Position numbers and translations under genes: made by a program. Shown piece by piece: positions 21,647-34,010 of a stretch of DNA of 64,000 nt; positions within the stretch are counted from its first letter, which is position 1; each line of letters starts with the position of its first letter. Where the stretch lies: assembly GCA_027924645.1 (NCBI GenBank), contig BSBN01000334.1, positions 682,001-746,000 of the forward strand, read 5' to 3'. This DNA comes from Cunninghamia lanceolata. Lineage: Eukaryota > Streptophyta > Pinopsida > Cupressales > Cupressaceae. The notes below the pieces were generated by a model. The model was not told where the DNA came from and did not search any database. It saw nothing but the letters and a program-made list of their open reading frames with translations.

Positions 21647-22140
21647 TCATGGCAGAGTAATGACCTCTAGAGGGATCATCATGGCAGGCTCTAAGGATGC
21701 TGTATGTTTCATCAGATCTGATACAACATCATAAAACCAAATAAGGGCCACATCAAAATAGCATTCCATTAATCCATTTAAACTGAGTACCGTCCTGGAT
21801 GAGGCCCGTTTCTTTTGTTTTGTCATAAAGTTTGGTGGGAACTTAGAAGTAGTTAGATAGTTAGTGATGTCTGCGAACCATGGGGTTTTAATGGAGATGG
21901 CAAATAAATTTTCATCTGGGAATTCATCTTGTACAAGAGCACAATCTCCATTGTCTTGTTTGATCCAGGATAAGAAATCTATGACTACATTGAACTTCCC
22001 TGGTTTGTCAATGATGGTTACATTGAATTCTTGGCAAAGTAATAACCACCTGATTATTCTTCCATTTACTGTAAGTTTGTTCATTAAGTACTTGATAGAT
22101 GAATGGTCCATGGACACAGTTACTTTGTACCCTATGATAT
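21647..22140 (-). pseudogene. RNase H domain, gypsy element 1
   Basis: Continues the RT ORF after a stop near 22143. It includes MDHSSIKYLMNKLTVNGRII and RWLLLCQEFNVTI, typical of gypsy RNase H ends. The domain degrades the RNA strand of the hybrid during reverse transcription. A few tens of codons downstream are degraded. Confidence 0.8.
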
Positions 22141-22144
22141 AATG

Positions 22145-23092
22145 TCAAAATTTATTGATTGCATCCACCACAGCTAAGAATTCTTTCTCCATATTGGTAT
22201 AGTTTTGTTTAGTGGGAGTCAAATTCTTACTAATGAAATAGATGGCATATTTTATTCTATTCTCATCTTCCTGACCTAAAACTACTCCAATAGCATCATT
22301 GGAAGTGTTTGCATAAATATGAAATGGAAGGTTCCAGTTAGGTCCACATAGGACAGGAGTACATATGAGTTTCTCCTTAATGATCTCAAATGATGTTTGA
22401 CATTCTGCTGTCCAGAAAAAATCTATGTCCTTTTGGAGAAGGGAGAACATGGGGGCTGCAATCTTGCTGAAGTTTTCTATGAATCTTTGGTAGTATCCAG
22501 CATGTCCTAAGAAAATTTTGATGTCAGTTTGGTTCTTTGGAGTCTCTAGTTGTTGTATCACCTCAATTTTCTTAGGATCTACTTTTATCCCTTCATCATA
22601 AATGTGGTGTCCCAACACTATCCCTTGTTTTATCATTATTAGACATTTTTTGTGACTCAGAGATAGCTGATGGTCCTCACATCGCTTCAATACCTTGTCC
22701 AAATTTTTAAGTCCTTCATGAAAAGTGGAGCCATACACTGTGAAATCATCCATATAGACTTCCACACAGTCATTTACTAGCTGAACAAATATGGCCAGAA
22801 CAACTCTTTGAAATGTTGCAAGAGCATTGCATAGCCTGAAGGGAAGGACTTGATATGTGAATGTTCCCCAGGGGCAAGTAAAAGTTATTTTGTCCTGGTC
22901 TTCTGTTGCTACTTGTATTTGATTATATCCACTGAATCTATCCAGGAATGAGAAATACTTGCTTCCAGCTAAATTATCCAAGACTTGGTCTATGAAAGGT
23001 AAAGGGAAGTAATCTCTATAGGTACCTTTGTTGAGCTCTCTATAATCAATGCACACTCTCCACTTCCCATTTTTCTTTGGAACAACTACCAA
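22145..23092 (-). pseudogene. Reverse transcriptase with start of RNase H, gypsy element 1
   Basis: A 315-codon open frame starting MVVVPKKNGKWRVCIDYREL, with FSGYNQIQVA, the catalytic YMDD box in VEVYMDDFTVYG, the GIVLGHHI primer-grip region and FLGHAGYYQRFIENFSKIA. The YMDD box is intact here, unlike the second copy. RNase H starts after PVLCGPNWNLPFHIY. It ends in a stop before the HSSIKYL block. Upstream, conserved residues continue to about 23200 in a broken frame. Confidence 0.9.
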
Positions 23093-23401
23093 AGGTGAAA
23101 CCCATTTGTTGTTAGAGATGGGATAGGTGAATCCTACTTGTAGGAGTTTCTCAATCTCTGTTTTAACAATATCCTTGAGAGCAAGGTTGAGTCTTCACTA
23201 AGGTTAATGAATAGGTATAACATCTTTAGTATATATGTGATAGGTACAAACACTCGGGTGTATTCCTCTCATGTCTGTATAATCCCAATCAAAAGATTTG
23301 GATCTATTTACCAAAACATTAAACAATTTGAGCTCATCTAACTTTGTCAACTAGCTGTTGATATTTAGAGTTTTTCCTGGTAGTAACATGATAGTTTTGG
23401 T

Positions 23402-24196
23402 TCAAGGATAGTTGGAAATGATAGTATGAACTTCTCTCGTTAAAGTATTGAGAGGGCAGCTATGCATTATAGTTCTGTGAAATCTAGCAATATCTTCAAA
23501 GAAGTGATCTATTTTTAGAATGATATTAGCCAGCGGACAAGGTAATGTTGTGAAGTTGGTGTAATCATGTTCAGTGTCATCAGTATGAATTGACTGTGCT
23601 AAAATCTCTTCTATTTCCAAAATTTCTTCATCACCTGAGTCTATGGTAAGATCTTGCATGTTGTTTTCCAATTCATCTTCTAACTCTTCACCATGTTGTT
23701 TAATGACTACCATAGCAAGTGAGGCGAGATTCTCTTGTTTGTCAGAACCATCTAGTTCATCAACCCAAACTTGGTTATGCTCAATAGGTTGAGAGAGGGG
23801 ATACATGAACAAGTGTTTGCTATTGGTACCATGTGAAATGGTCATTCCTCCTGCTCTGTAGTCAATCTTAGCTGCAACTGTAGCTAACCATGATCTACCC
23901 AATATTATCAGGTAACTATTGTTAGGTGTGAGAGACTGGATTATTTGGAAATCCACTGGTTATTCCCAATCATCAATGTTAATAGGAACATTTTCTAGGA
24001 CACCTTTGGGAATAGCTATAGACTAATTTTCCATTTGTAATATGGTGGTTGTGGGGCGTAAATCAGTGAGTCCTAGTTTTTCCATAACATCCACCATCAT
24101 GACATTAATGGCTACTCCCAAGTCCATGAGTGCATTGGGTATTGCTACCTTGTTGATTATTACTATTAAGAGTGGACCGCCTATGTCACCATATCC
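23402..24196 (-). pseudogene. Protease and linker, gypsy element 1, cut by repeat array
   Basis: From the broken end: IPNALMDLG (aspartic protease site of the DLG type used by Athila-like elements), VMEKLGL, then QSLTPNNSYLIILGRSWLAT, the conserved ILGRSW block after the flap, and an acidic linker before RT. A stop at about 23957 splits the region. The first protease residues are lost at 24196. Confidence 0.8.
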
Positions 24197-25245
24197 CTAA
24201 ACCCTTAAACCTTAAATCCTAAACCCTATCCCTAAACCTTCAACCCTCAACACTATACCTCAAACCCTAATCCCTCAACCCTAAACCCTAATCCCTCAAC
24301 CCTAAACCTTAAACCCTATCCCTAAAGCCTCAACCCTCAACCCTCAACTCTTAAACCTTAAATCCTAAACCCTATCCCCAAACCCTCAACCCTCAACACT
24401 ATACCTCAAACCCTAATCCCTCAACCCTGAAGCCCATCGCTAAACCCTCAACCCTCAACACTGTACCTCAAATTCTAATCCCTCAACCTTAAACCCTATC
24501 CCTAAATCCTCAACCCTCAACATTATACCTCAAACCCTAATCCCTCAACCCTAAACTCTAATCCCTCAAACCTAAACCATAATCCCTTATCCCTAAACTC
24601 TAAACCCTAAGCCCTATCCCTAAAGCCTCAACCCTCAACCCTTAAACCTTAAACCTTAAATTCTAAACCCTATCCCTAAATCCTCAACCCTAATCCCTCA
24701 ACCCTAAACCCTAAACCCTATCCCTAAAGCCTCAACCCTCAACACTTAAACCATAAATCCTAAACCCTATCCTTAAACCCTCAACCCTCAACACTATACC
24801 TCAAACCCTAATCCCTTAATCCTCAACCCTATCCCTAAACCCTAAACCCTCAACATTATACCTCAAACCCTAATCCCTCAACCCTAAACCCTAATCCCTT
24901 ATCCCTAAACCATAAACCCTATCCCTAAAGCATAAACCCTCAACCCTCAACCCTTAAACCTTAAACCCTAAACCTTATCCCTAAACCCTCAACCCTCCAC
25001 ACTATACCTTAAATCCTAATCTCTCAACCCTAAACCCTAAACCCTATCCTTAAAGCCTCAACCCTCAACCCTTAAACCTTAAATCATAAACCATATGCCT
25101 AAACCCTCAACCCTCGACACTATGTACCTTAAATCCTCATCCCTTATCCTTAAACCCTAAACTCTATCCCTAAACCCTCAACCCTCAAGGTCCTTAAACG
25201 TTAAATCCTAAACCCTATCCCAAAAACCTCAACCCTCAACACTAT
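24197..25245. repeat. Degenerate interstitial telomere-like array, part 1
   Basis: Runs of CCCTAAA mixed with CCCTCAA, CCCTTAA, CCTATCC and CACTATACC. The variants follow an order that recurs about every 140 bp: CCTATCCCTAAAGCCTCAAC, then CCTTAAACCTTAAATCC, then CTCAACACTATACCTCAAAC, then CCTAATCCCTTATCCC. It is therefore a higher-order satellite rather than simple telomere sequence. It begins directly at the break in the gypsy protease. Confidence 0.93.
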
Positions 25246-26362
25246 TGTTGGAAATAAGGTAGATAACTGAGAGGGGGGGTGAATCAGTTATCTCAAAATT
25301 TTCTTTTCCTTTTGTGTCTTAATAATCAAAGTTGGATCAAAACATGAAAGCATATGTAATCATAAGAACAAAAATAAAATCAACACACATAACACAAGGA
25401 TTTTTACGTGGAAACCCTATTAAGTGAAAAACCACGGGGTGACTAACCCAAGATTGTATTCTCTGTTAAAAGAATAAAGGAGTACAAAATGGCACTTGCC
25501 AATTAGGGCTCACTGCCCAAGCACACTGCTCATAAGAGCCACACTGCCTACAAGAGACTCATTGTCTATAGAACTTACAGAAGGTAATAAGGTGTTTGAA
25601 CTAATGAGAAGCATCTACAAATGCAAGAGTTCAGTTCCAGTTAGGCACAATACACTAATCTGATGCACTTCATTCTTCTTTTATTTTAATGTTGTTGCTC
25701 TGTTACATACCGGACTTGAATTGCTGCTTTCACACTTATCCCTACTTTTCTTTGCACTTTATTTCATCACTTGTCCATGCCATACTCCTACATATTGGAA
25801 TCCATCTGGTATATACATATGCATCAAGGATTTCATCAACTTTCTAGTCGGCAACAAGAACACTGCAAGTAATTAATCTGTTGACTGAATCCATGCTTGA
25901 TTTGTGATGCGTATCAAAAACACATGTATAGAAGTCATTAATCATGTTAGCCAACAATGTATAATCCCACAAATTGCTTGATCAACACCTTTTACTCATC
26001 CGGATCAAAGTTTGATACTCTGCCGGTCAGTTCTTCCTCTATCTGCTCTGCCTGACTGGAACCCAACACTCAGATGCTCATATCTTTTTCATGCTTTATC
26101 ACCGGAGGCTAAATCTATGGAATACAGTAGTCATGATACCTGTCTTGATTTGTCCAAGTCCACAACTTACTGAGTTACACCATCTGAGAGATCCAGACTT
26201 GATTGTCAGACCTTGTTACATACTCTGTTCTTGTTCACCGAACCAAAACAATCTTCAAACTGACTTTCGGTATAGACATACTATGTACTGTAGATGTGTG
26301 GGATAGACTTTTTTTCCATCAATGACAACACTTATGAAGCCACACAGTGTCTCTTGCCAACA
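25246..26362 (-). repeat. 3' LTR of the non-pol LTR element
   Basis: 1,117 bp, TGTTGGAAATAAGG...TTGCCAACA. Collinear with the right LTR with scattered differences and some small indels. Contains the motif AACTGAGAGGGGGGGTGAAT. Confidence 0.93.
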
Positions 26363-26376
26363 ATCTCCCCCTTTGG
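26363..26376 (-). other. Polypurine tract of the non-pol LTR element
   Basis: Minus strand CCAAAGGGGGAGAT directly before the 3' LTR. A near copy (TCCCCCTTTGACATCAATGG at about 26508, + strand) lies 140 bp further in and may be a second purine tract. Confidence 0.8.
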
Positions 26377-26599
26377 CATTGATGGCAACACTTAGTGAAA
26401 AATGGCTGAGTGTCGTAGTAAACTCACCCTTGGCTGATGCTCTGTCTTATGCACTTTTTTACCAGAGCTCCCCCTTAGCTAGATTCTACATTTTTCACTA
26501 CTCCTCACTCCCCCTTTGACATCAATGGAAAAGGGCGGAATCCACATACCAAAATTTTGTAAAAATTGTCCTATACATGGCCGCATAAGTATATATATA

Positions 26600-29500
26600 T
26601 GTTATACTTATATATACTTAAGTATATCCGCGAAATTGGCCTTCAATTGTACAAACTCTGTGGCCCAGCTCTGCTTCATCCTATCCAAAATGGAGATGTG
26701 ACCACTCAACAAAAATGCATATACTTTTGCCCTTCTTAAATCTGTCGGATCACTAGTCCGGGATGTGGTCTGAGCATCTGTCAAGGCCTCATACATTGCC
26801 TCTAGCTTAGGGATAATTATCCCTTTGAGGTCACCCATTCTATTTATTATGTTCTTCTTTTATTTGTCTAACCTCTTTATTTCATTTATGATGACAATAG
26901 ACTAGCATTCTTGATTCATTGAAGGGGTAGTAAGGGGATCAAAATTCTGAGATAAATTTGATAGTTTTTTCTTCTTGTTCTTTCACTTTCTTCTCAATGT
27001 CCTTTGTCACTTTGGGCCAAGAGAAATAGAATTTCTATATGTCCCCACCATATTTAAGAGTGTTTTCAAGGCTCTTTATTCCAATGTCTAGGGTCCTCCT
27101 ATCATTAGCAATCAATCCTTGCACTTCAGTGAATCTTTTTCCTAGAAACTCCTTCCGGACCTTTGCTTCTGCTAATTTCTCTAGAGATTCAAAATGAGTG
27201 CTAACAGAATTTACCAAAGATTTCAAGTTACTGGATGGTGAGGCCAAAGGATCCTTTTGGAAGGATGGCATGATCTTTTCAAGCATCTCGGATGCAATCT
27301 CCAATAGTTCACAGTCTTCCATGTGAGATTTTAGGAGTTTTTCTTTTTCTTTGGCTTGAGTAAAAGATGCTATTTTCATTGTCTGAACCAGAGAGAGAGT
27401 CAAAATTCAGTGGCCCTTGAAATAGCTCAAGTTTATCTATCTCCATCATTTCTTTGTTTAAGAAGTTCTTTACTACCTCTGTAGTGTCTCTTGTTGGTGA
27501 TTGAGTCTTCTTTTCTTTTGGGATATCAGAACAATCATCATTGGTCTTTTTTGCTTGTTCTTCTTCTTTTCCCTTAACCTCTTCTTCTTGAATCACCTTT
27601 TCTTCTCTTCTATCTTCTCCTTTAGCTTCAGAGTATGGAATGTTTGCAATGGGATTTGGAGGAGAGATGTCACCAGTGTTTATTGCTTCATGAATTTCCT
27701 CTTCCAGAACAGAGGAATCCAAGTCCTTAGACTTTTCTTCATCTAACTCTTTTGATCCTTCTACATCTTTGTCAGAAGATTCTTCATTGGTTACATTTAA
27801 TCCTTCAACATCCATGGTAGAAGGTTCTTCACCTGTTTCCTCTACAATAGGAAGATTGAATCTTTTGAAAGTATTCTGGAGGATGTCTTTTGTTTCTTTT
27901 GCTACTTGGTTAGTTTCTCCAAGCATAAGTTTATTCATTCTTGCTTTACTCCAGAATTCATCCTTACAGTCCTTAAAGATCATGTCCATTTGTTTTGGAG
28001 TGATAGAAGGATAAAGCTTAATTGCTATATGTTCCCGAATCTCTAAGTCTTTTGCCTTTGCATTCTCTTTTCTTAGTTCAAGTACTTTTTCTAGACTCTT
28101 AGGAATTAAGGATATAGTTTCAATGAAAGCTTTATTGTAAATGTTTAGGTACCTGACAGTAGCTTCTTCCAAAATTCTCTTGTTAGTATCACTATATTCA
28201 TCATAGAACTCTGTTACTAGCCATAGGTTCCCATCCAAAGTAACTGTCTTGATGATGTCATCAATGGAAAGAGTGGGCTTTTCAACAAATTCTTCTGCCT
28301 TTTCTTCCTCATTTTTACTAGCAGAGAATTTCCCAAATGTTTTCTTCTTCTTCATTTTCTTGATTTCCTCATCGGATTCTATTTCTTCATCATCTTTAAG
28401 GCTTGTATATGACCTTGTGGCTTTGGTCTTTGTCCTCTTTTCTCCTTTTCTAGATGTCTTGAATTTCAGTTTGGAAGCCTTTGAGCTTTTAGGAGTGGCA
28501 GGTGCAGAGCTCTTGGAAGATCTAGTCTGAGAGGAGGCTTGTACTAGAGTGTCTCCTTTCTTTGCTTCTTGTTTCTCTTTTTCAGCCTTCTCCATCTTCT
28601 CTCTATTTGGATCCACAGCTTCTTTTGATAGGCCAAATCTTTTGGCAATTTCTTCAACTTTCCTTCTTACTTTTCTCTTTATTTCTAGTTGTCTTAACTC
28701 AACATGTATTTTTACACTTAGCTCTTGAAAGGTTCCAAACCTTTCTGCCTTAGGGTCCTTGGGCTGGCTCAATAGGTGTTGAATATGTAGCTCCAAGATT
28801 TTTTCATCGACCTTGTATCCCATAGGCATTATCCACATAGTTTTGGGCTCAACTGCCTCCATTAGGCATTGATCAATGCCAACCATGAAGCACACTATGT
28901 CCTTGTATTTCTCAACTATGGATTGAGGTATTCTCTCTGGCTTGCATCATGCTTTGGAAGTTCTTAAAGTAACCCCAGAGGGCTGTGTCTTGAGCTTGAG
29001 CATCGCCAAGTCCATACATATAATCTCTAATCTGGATTGCAACCACTTTATCATTTTGCCAAACCCAACCACTAGATTAGGGTAGCTCATTCATATAGTA
29101 GGAGAATAGACACGGTATTAGACAACCATATTTAAAGGAATTCTTCTTATCCTTTTTGATCTTCTACAAGTTTTCTAACAATTGATTTAGGAGAAGTTCA
29201 CACAGGTCATAATCTGCATCTTTCCTCAACATCTGATATGCTGCATAGATTGTTGTCCCAGACATAGAATTCTCCCTACTGGAATGATAGATCTTGTACC
29301 TGATTATCATTGTGGCAAACTTGACATCCGGATCTATGTTGTCATCTATGGTCATTGTTCTTTTGTCAAATTTAGATCTGGAGGCTTCAGTTACTGTCTG
29401 GTTCTTGACAGATTTAAGTGCAGGTAACCCACTGGATTTATGCAGTCCAGTCACTGCCCTGATGGCATCTTTAGTTATCTTGAAGGGCCTCATTAACCAC

Positions 29501-29847
29501 ATGAAATTATCATGCATCCTGCTTAGGACATACTGGGCCCAATCATCTTTTGCAAAACATGGAAAGTGTATGCAATGTTTGAAGTGTTTATCCCGGATGG
29601 CCTTGAATTCAGGTTTGAGTTCAAAACTCTCATCTATTAGCTGTTTGTGATAGATGTACATCAATTTTGAATCTCCAAATTCCTCAATGTTGGCATGGAT
29701 ATAGACCCTAACATCTTCTATATGCAATACCCCATGCTGAATGCTAGAAAATACACCTAAAGGATCAACTTCTAGAGATTTATAAGGGTATTTCTTTAAT
29801 TTAGGACGCGGGCTATCAGTGATCTTGACAACCATTGGACTAGCCAT
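26600..29847 (-). pseudogene. Long non-pol ORF of the LTR element (function unknown)
   Basis: Read leftward: 29847-29164 starts MASPMVVKITDSPRPKLKKY and carries a W/F-rich region including MWLMRPFKITKDAIRAVTGL. After a stop and a frameshift the frame resumes at about 28925 and continues to 27309 as a 528-codon K/E-rich stretch with many SKSS and EEE/KKK runs. A further shift leads to 27403-27035, a probable coiled coil, and then to 26838-26608. Before decay this was probably one protein of about 1,000 residues in the place where pol should lie. The region around KITKDAIRAVTGL resembles plant-specific ORFs I have seen in large non-autonomous retroelements. I cannot name a domain. Confidence 0.65.
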
Positions 29848-30461
29848 TTTGCAATAGATTCAGAGAGATATTTTCAGAATGGAAGTACCTTTTCACGCCT
29901 TAGGGTTTGAAATAGGAGCCAAAACAAATCGCTAGTTGAATTCAATTTTCCAATTGATCTTGAGTGAATTGTAGAAACTTTGTTGCAGAACTCTTATTTT
30001 CTTCTTTGTGAGTGCAAGTGTGCAAATAATGAGTGAAAGAACCCTTTTATTCTTGCGCAAACCATAATTTCCTTTTGTAATAAATGCATCACTTAGGTTA
30101 TCTGGTCACCCCGTTTTGAGAGAGATCTTTTCAAATCACTGCACTGAACTTGGAATCATTGTCAGTGAGGATTGACAATGTATCTTTTTTTCTTCAATCA
30201 TGCCATAGGGCCGTAGATCAAATTATTTCAATTCTGAATCATTCCAGATCTGTCTATGAAATTCTACTTTACCAGATGGCTATCAGAACTGGATTAACTT
30301 GAGCAGTTATAAGTCTTACAAAACTCTATGTGGATCTTTCACATTATTATTTGGAGGCTTTTTGAGAACCTTTTAATCCGTAGCATTCCATGTGCCGAAT
30401 CTAGGCACTAGTTGATTGGCTGGGGGAATTTGTGACTCCCCCTGAGCCAGAGCTCACCTTT

Positions 30462-31680
30462 TTAGTTACCAGAAGTAATATCAACACCAGATTCTGGTGC
30501 GGATCCATCCCCAATATTTTCTATACTCTTCTTTACCCAAATCTTGCTCATCTCCTTTTGAACTTCATCCACATTCACTTTACCTTTGCCCTTATCTTGT
30601 TTTTGATTATGTTGCATCGGACCTTTTCTATCCTGATTTCTACTTTTGCAGAATTTGGCAATATGACCAGATCTATTGCAATTGTAACAGACAACATTTC
30701 TTTGATTATTTGATTGATATCCTCTTGATCTGCATTGATTAGCCATATGTCCCATTCTATTGCATGCAAAGCATCTACCATTGAATGAATTGTTTATTTG
30801 CATATTTCTACATTCATGAGATTTGTGACCATACCTTTTGCAGTTGAAACATTGTCCAGAGAAGGATGGATTAGTCTGATTCATTCTCCTCCTGCACTGA
30901 GTTGCTTTATGACCAAAATTGTTGCAATTGAAATAGTATCCATTGAAGGATGGATATCTTTGAGCATTTGGTTGCCTTACCGGAGGTCTTCTAGGTCTGT
31001 TTCTTTGATTTCCTGATCAAAAGTTCTTCTTACTGGATCTAGAGCTTTCACCTTTCTCATATCCCAAGCCATGCTTATCATCTACCTTCTTTTGACTTTC
31101 AAGAAGAACTTCAAGTTGGGCTGAGCTTATCTTGAATTTCTCTTTGTATTCATTTGTTGTTTGAAGATTTTGTTTAAGAGTGTCTATCTAATTCTCAAGT
31201 TGTTCTTCATTGTCTCTAGCTTCTTCAAGATCTGATTCAAGATGCCTGATTATTCTGTCCATTTTGTAGCAGTCCTCTATGTTCTCCTTGAGGGATTGTT
31301 TTAGATTATCTTCAATTTTCATTTTTTCTTCAATTTCTTGGGTGAATCTCATGACCCCTGATTCCATTTCATGCCTTACCATAATGACTTCTTTTGACAG
31401 CTTCTCACATAGCTTATTTTTCTCATCCAGATCTTCATTAGTATCATTGACTTCACTCTGATTGGCTAATTTTTGAAGTAGTTCCTTTCTCTTTTTCACA
31501 GAGATACTAAGTTTTTCTTTTAGCTCATCTATGAAATCATCAGCTTGCTTGAGTCTTTCTCTCAAGTTATTGACTTTAGAGTGGGATTGTTCAAGATCAT
31601 CTAGGGCAGACTGAAGCTATTCCTTCAGACCATATATATCCATTAAGATTCCCAGATCTTCCTCAAGCTGTTAGGCTTTG
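30462..31680 (-). pseudogene. Gag-like protein: coiled coil plus four zinc knuckles
   Basis: From the primer site leftward: an open coiled-coil segment (31565-31188, ERLKQADDFIDELKEKLSIS and further heptads), a stop, then a basic linker and the nucleic-acid-binding part (30884-30462). Three CCHC knuckles are intact: CFNCKRYGHKSHEC, CFACNRMGHMANQC and CYNCNRSGHIAKFC. A fourth, upstream, has lost its first Cys (YFNCNNFGHKATQC). The protein ends SGVDITSGN. Gag packages element RNA. Stops near 31190 and 31020 and before 30890 break the frame. No capsid-type domain is obvious before the coiled coil. Confidence 0.8.
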
Positions 31681-31690
31681 TTTAGAGGAA

Positions 31691-31708
31691 CTTAACTCTG
31701 ATACCAAT
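31691..31708 (-). other. Primer-binding site (tRNA-iMet type)
   Basis: Minus strand ATTGGTATCAGAGTTAAG directly after the 5' LTR. It matches the TGGTATCAGAG core of plant copia-type elements. Confidence 0.9.
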
Positions 31709-32843
31709 TGTTGGAAATAAGATAGATAACTGAGAGGGGGGGTGAATTAGTTATCTCAAAATTTTCTTTTCCTTTTGTGTCTTAATAATTAGAGTTGGAT
31801 CAAAACATGAAAGCATATGTAATCATAAGAACAGAAATAAAATCAACACACATAACACAAAGATTTTTACGTGGAAACCTTGTTAAGGGAAAAACCATAG
31901 GGTGACTAACCCAATATTCTATTCTCTGTTAAAAGAATAAAGGAGTACAAAATGGCACTTGCCAATTAGGGCTCATTGCCTGAGCACACTGCTCACAAGA
32001 GGCACACTGCTCACAAGAGGCACACTGCCTACAAGAGACTCACTGTCTATAGAACTTACAGAAGGTAATCAGGTGTTTGAACTGATGAGAAGCATCTACA
32101 AATGCAAGAGTTCAGTTCTAGTTAGGCACAATACACTGATCTGATGCACTTCATTCTTCCTCTGTTTTAATGTTGTTGCTCTGTTACATACCGGACTTGA
32201 ATTGTTACTTTCACACTTATCCCTGCTTTTCTTCACACTTTATTTCATCACTTGTTCACACCACACTCCTACATATTGGAATCCATCTGGTATATATATC
32301 TGCATCAAGGATTTCATCAACTTTCTAGTCAGCAATAAGAACACTGCAAGTAATTAATCTGTCGGCTGAATCCATGCTTGATTTGTGATGCGTATCAAAA
32401 ACACAGGTATAGAAGTCATTAATCATGTTGGCCAACAATGTATAATCCCACAAATTGCTTGATCAACACCTTTTACTCATCCGGATTGAAGTTTGATACT
32501 CTGCCGGTCAGTTCTTCCTCTATCTGCTCTACCTGACTGGAACCCAACACTCAGATGCTCATATCTTTTTTATGCTTTATCACCAGAGGCTAAATCTCTG
32601 GAATATAGTAGTCATGATACCCCTCTTGACTTGTCCAAGTCTACAACTTACTGAGTTACACCATCTGAGAGATCCGGACCTGATTGTCAGACCTTGTTAC
32701 ATACTCTGTTCTTGTTCATCGGACCAAAACAATCTTCAAACTAACTTCCGGTATAGACATACTATGTACTGCGGATGTGTGGGATAGACTTTGTTTCCAT
32801 TAATGACAACACTTATGAAGCCACACAGTGTCTCTTGCCAACA
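31709..32843 (-). repeat. 5' LTR of the non-pol LTR element
   Basis: 1,135 bp, TGTTGG...CCAACA. It differs from the left LTR by scattered substitutions and a small tandem duplication (GAGGCACACTGCTCACAA, 31998-32033). Confidence 0.93.
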
Positions 32844-33738
32844 ACTAGACCTCAAATCCTAATCCCTCAACCCTAAACCCTAATCCCTTATCCTTAAACC
32901 CTAAACCCTATCCCTAAAGCCTCAACCCTCAACCCTTAAACCTTAAATCCTAAACCCTATCCCTAAACCATCAACCCTCAACACTATACCCTAAACCCTA
33001 ACCCCTCAACCCTAAACCCTAATCCCTTATCATTAAACCCTAAACCCTATCCCTAAAACCTCAACCCTCAACCCTTAAACCTTAAATCATAAACCCTATG
33101 CCTAAACCCTCAACCCTCGACACTATACCTTAAACCCTAATCCCTTATCCCTAAACTCTATCCCTAAAGCCTTAACCCTTGACCCTTAGACCTTAAATCC
33201 TAAACCCTATTCTTAAACCCTCAACCCTCGACACTATACCTTAAACTCTAATCCCTTATCACTAAACCCTTATCCCTAAAGCCTCAACCCTCAACCGTTA
33301 AACCTTAAATCCTAAACCCTATCCCTAAAACCTCAACCCTTAGACCTTAAATCCTAAACCCTATTCCTAAACCCTCAACCCTAGACACTATAACTTAAAC
33401 CCTAATCCCTTATCCCTAAACCCTAAACCCTATCCCTAAAGCCTCAACCCTCAACCCTTAAATCTTAAATCCTAAATCCTATCCCTAATCCCTTAACCCT
33501 AAACCCTATTTCCTTAACCCTAAAGCTTTAAACCATCAACCCTTATCCACCCCTCTCCTCCCTTATCTGCCTCACCCCATCTCTCCCCTATCTCTCAACC
33601 CTTAGCCATCTAGGTCTCTCACTTATCCTTAAAGCCTCAACCCTTAAACCTTAAATCCTATACCCTATCCCTAAACCCTCAATGCTCAACACTATACCTT
33701 AAACCCTAATCCCTTCACCCTTAACCCTAAACCCCTAT
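32844..33738. repeat. Degenerate interstitial telomere-like array, part 2
   Basis: Continues part 1 across the LTR element with the same variant order (CCTATCCCTAAAGCCTCAAC, CCTTAAATCC, CACTATACC). A short cytosine-rich interruption without the motif (CCACCCCTCTCCTCCCTTATC) lies at about 33548-33600. Confidence 0.92.
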
Positions 33739-33852
33739 GAGGCCTACCTTTTTCATTTCCATTCATGTGACTATTTACCTTACTATTGCTGATACTTTTA
33801 TACTTGTGGGACTATTGATCCTGGATTCCTGAACTATTAGACTTATTATGTT

Positions 33853-34010
33853 AAAGGAAAACTAATTGGGTGATGTTAGATAGATTCTTGTATTAAGAGA
33901 AAACAAATTGGGTGATGTTAGATAGATGTTTATTTTATAGGAAAACTAATTGGGTGATGTTAGATAGATGCTCTATATTAAAGGAAAACTAATTGGGTGA
34001 TGTTAGAAAA
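33853..34010. repeat. Four tandem copies of a 42-43-bp repeat
   Basis: GGAAAACTAATTGGGTGATG (one copy GAGAAAACAAATTGGG) starts at 33853, 33895, 33937 and 33980, each followed by TTAGATAGAT and a variable T-rich tail. The fourth copy is partial. Confidence 0.92.

Larger units (their letters stand above)
20345..24196 (-). mobile_element. Athila-like Ty3/gypsy element 1, 5'-truncated
   Basis: Minus-strand pol in the order protease, RT, RNase H, integrase from 24190 to 20865, closely related to the copy at 58010-64000. The 3' untranslated part reaches to about 20345, where GAGCATCATTG and CAGAATTTGT match the equivalent end of the second copy. On the other side the element stops abruptly inside the protease after GTCACCATAT at 24196 and changes directly into CCCTAAA-type repeats, so gag and the 5' LTR are missing. 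Frames are broken several times. The lineage call rests on the DLG-type protease site and RT motifs. Confidence 0.85.
25246..32843 (-). mobile_element. Non-autonomous LTR retrotransposon with gag and long non-pol ORF
   Basis: LTRs of about 1.1 kb (25246-26362 and 31709-32843) start TGTTGG and end CCAACA. Inside the right LTR, the minus strand reads AATTGGTATCAGAGTTAAG, an initiator-Met tRNA primer site, so the element runs leftward. CCAAAGGGGGAGAT at the inner edge of the left LTR is the polypurine tract. Flanks are ACTAT (25241-25245) and ACTAG (32844-32848), a 5-bp target duplication with one change, inside the telomere-like array. It encodes a zinc-knuckle gag and a lysine-rich ORF but no protease, RT or integrase, so it would need proteins from another element (a LARD-like design). 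The LTR and PBS style fits Ty1/copia. Confidence 0.88.

Noticed and set aside
27501..28753. + strand Phe/Ser-rich ORFs
   Set aside because: Antisense of the K/E-rich minus-strand ORF (TTC/TCT is the complement of GAA/AGA).
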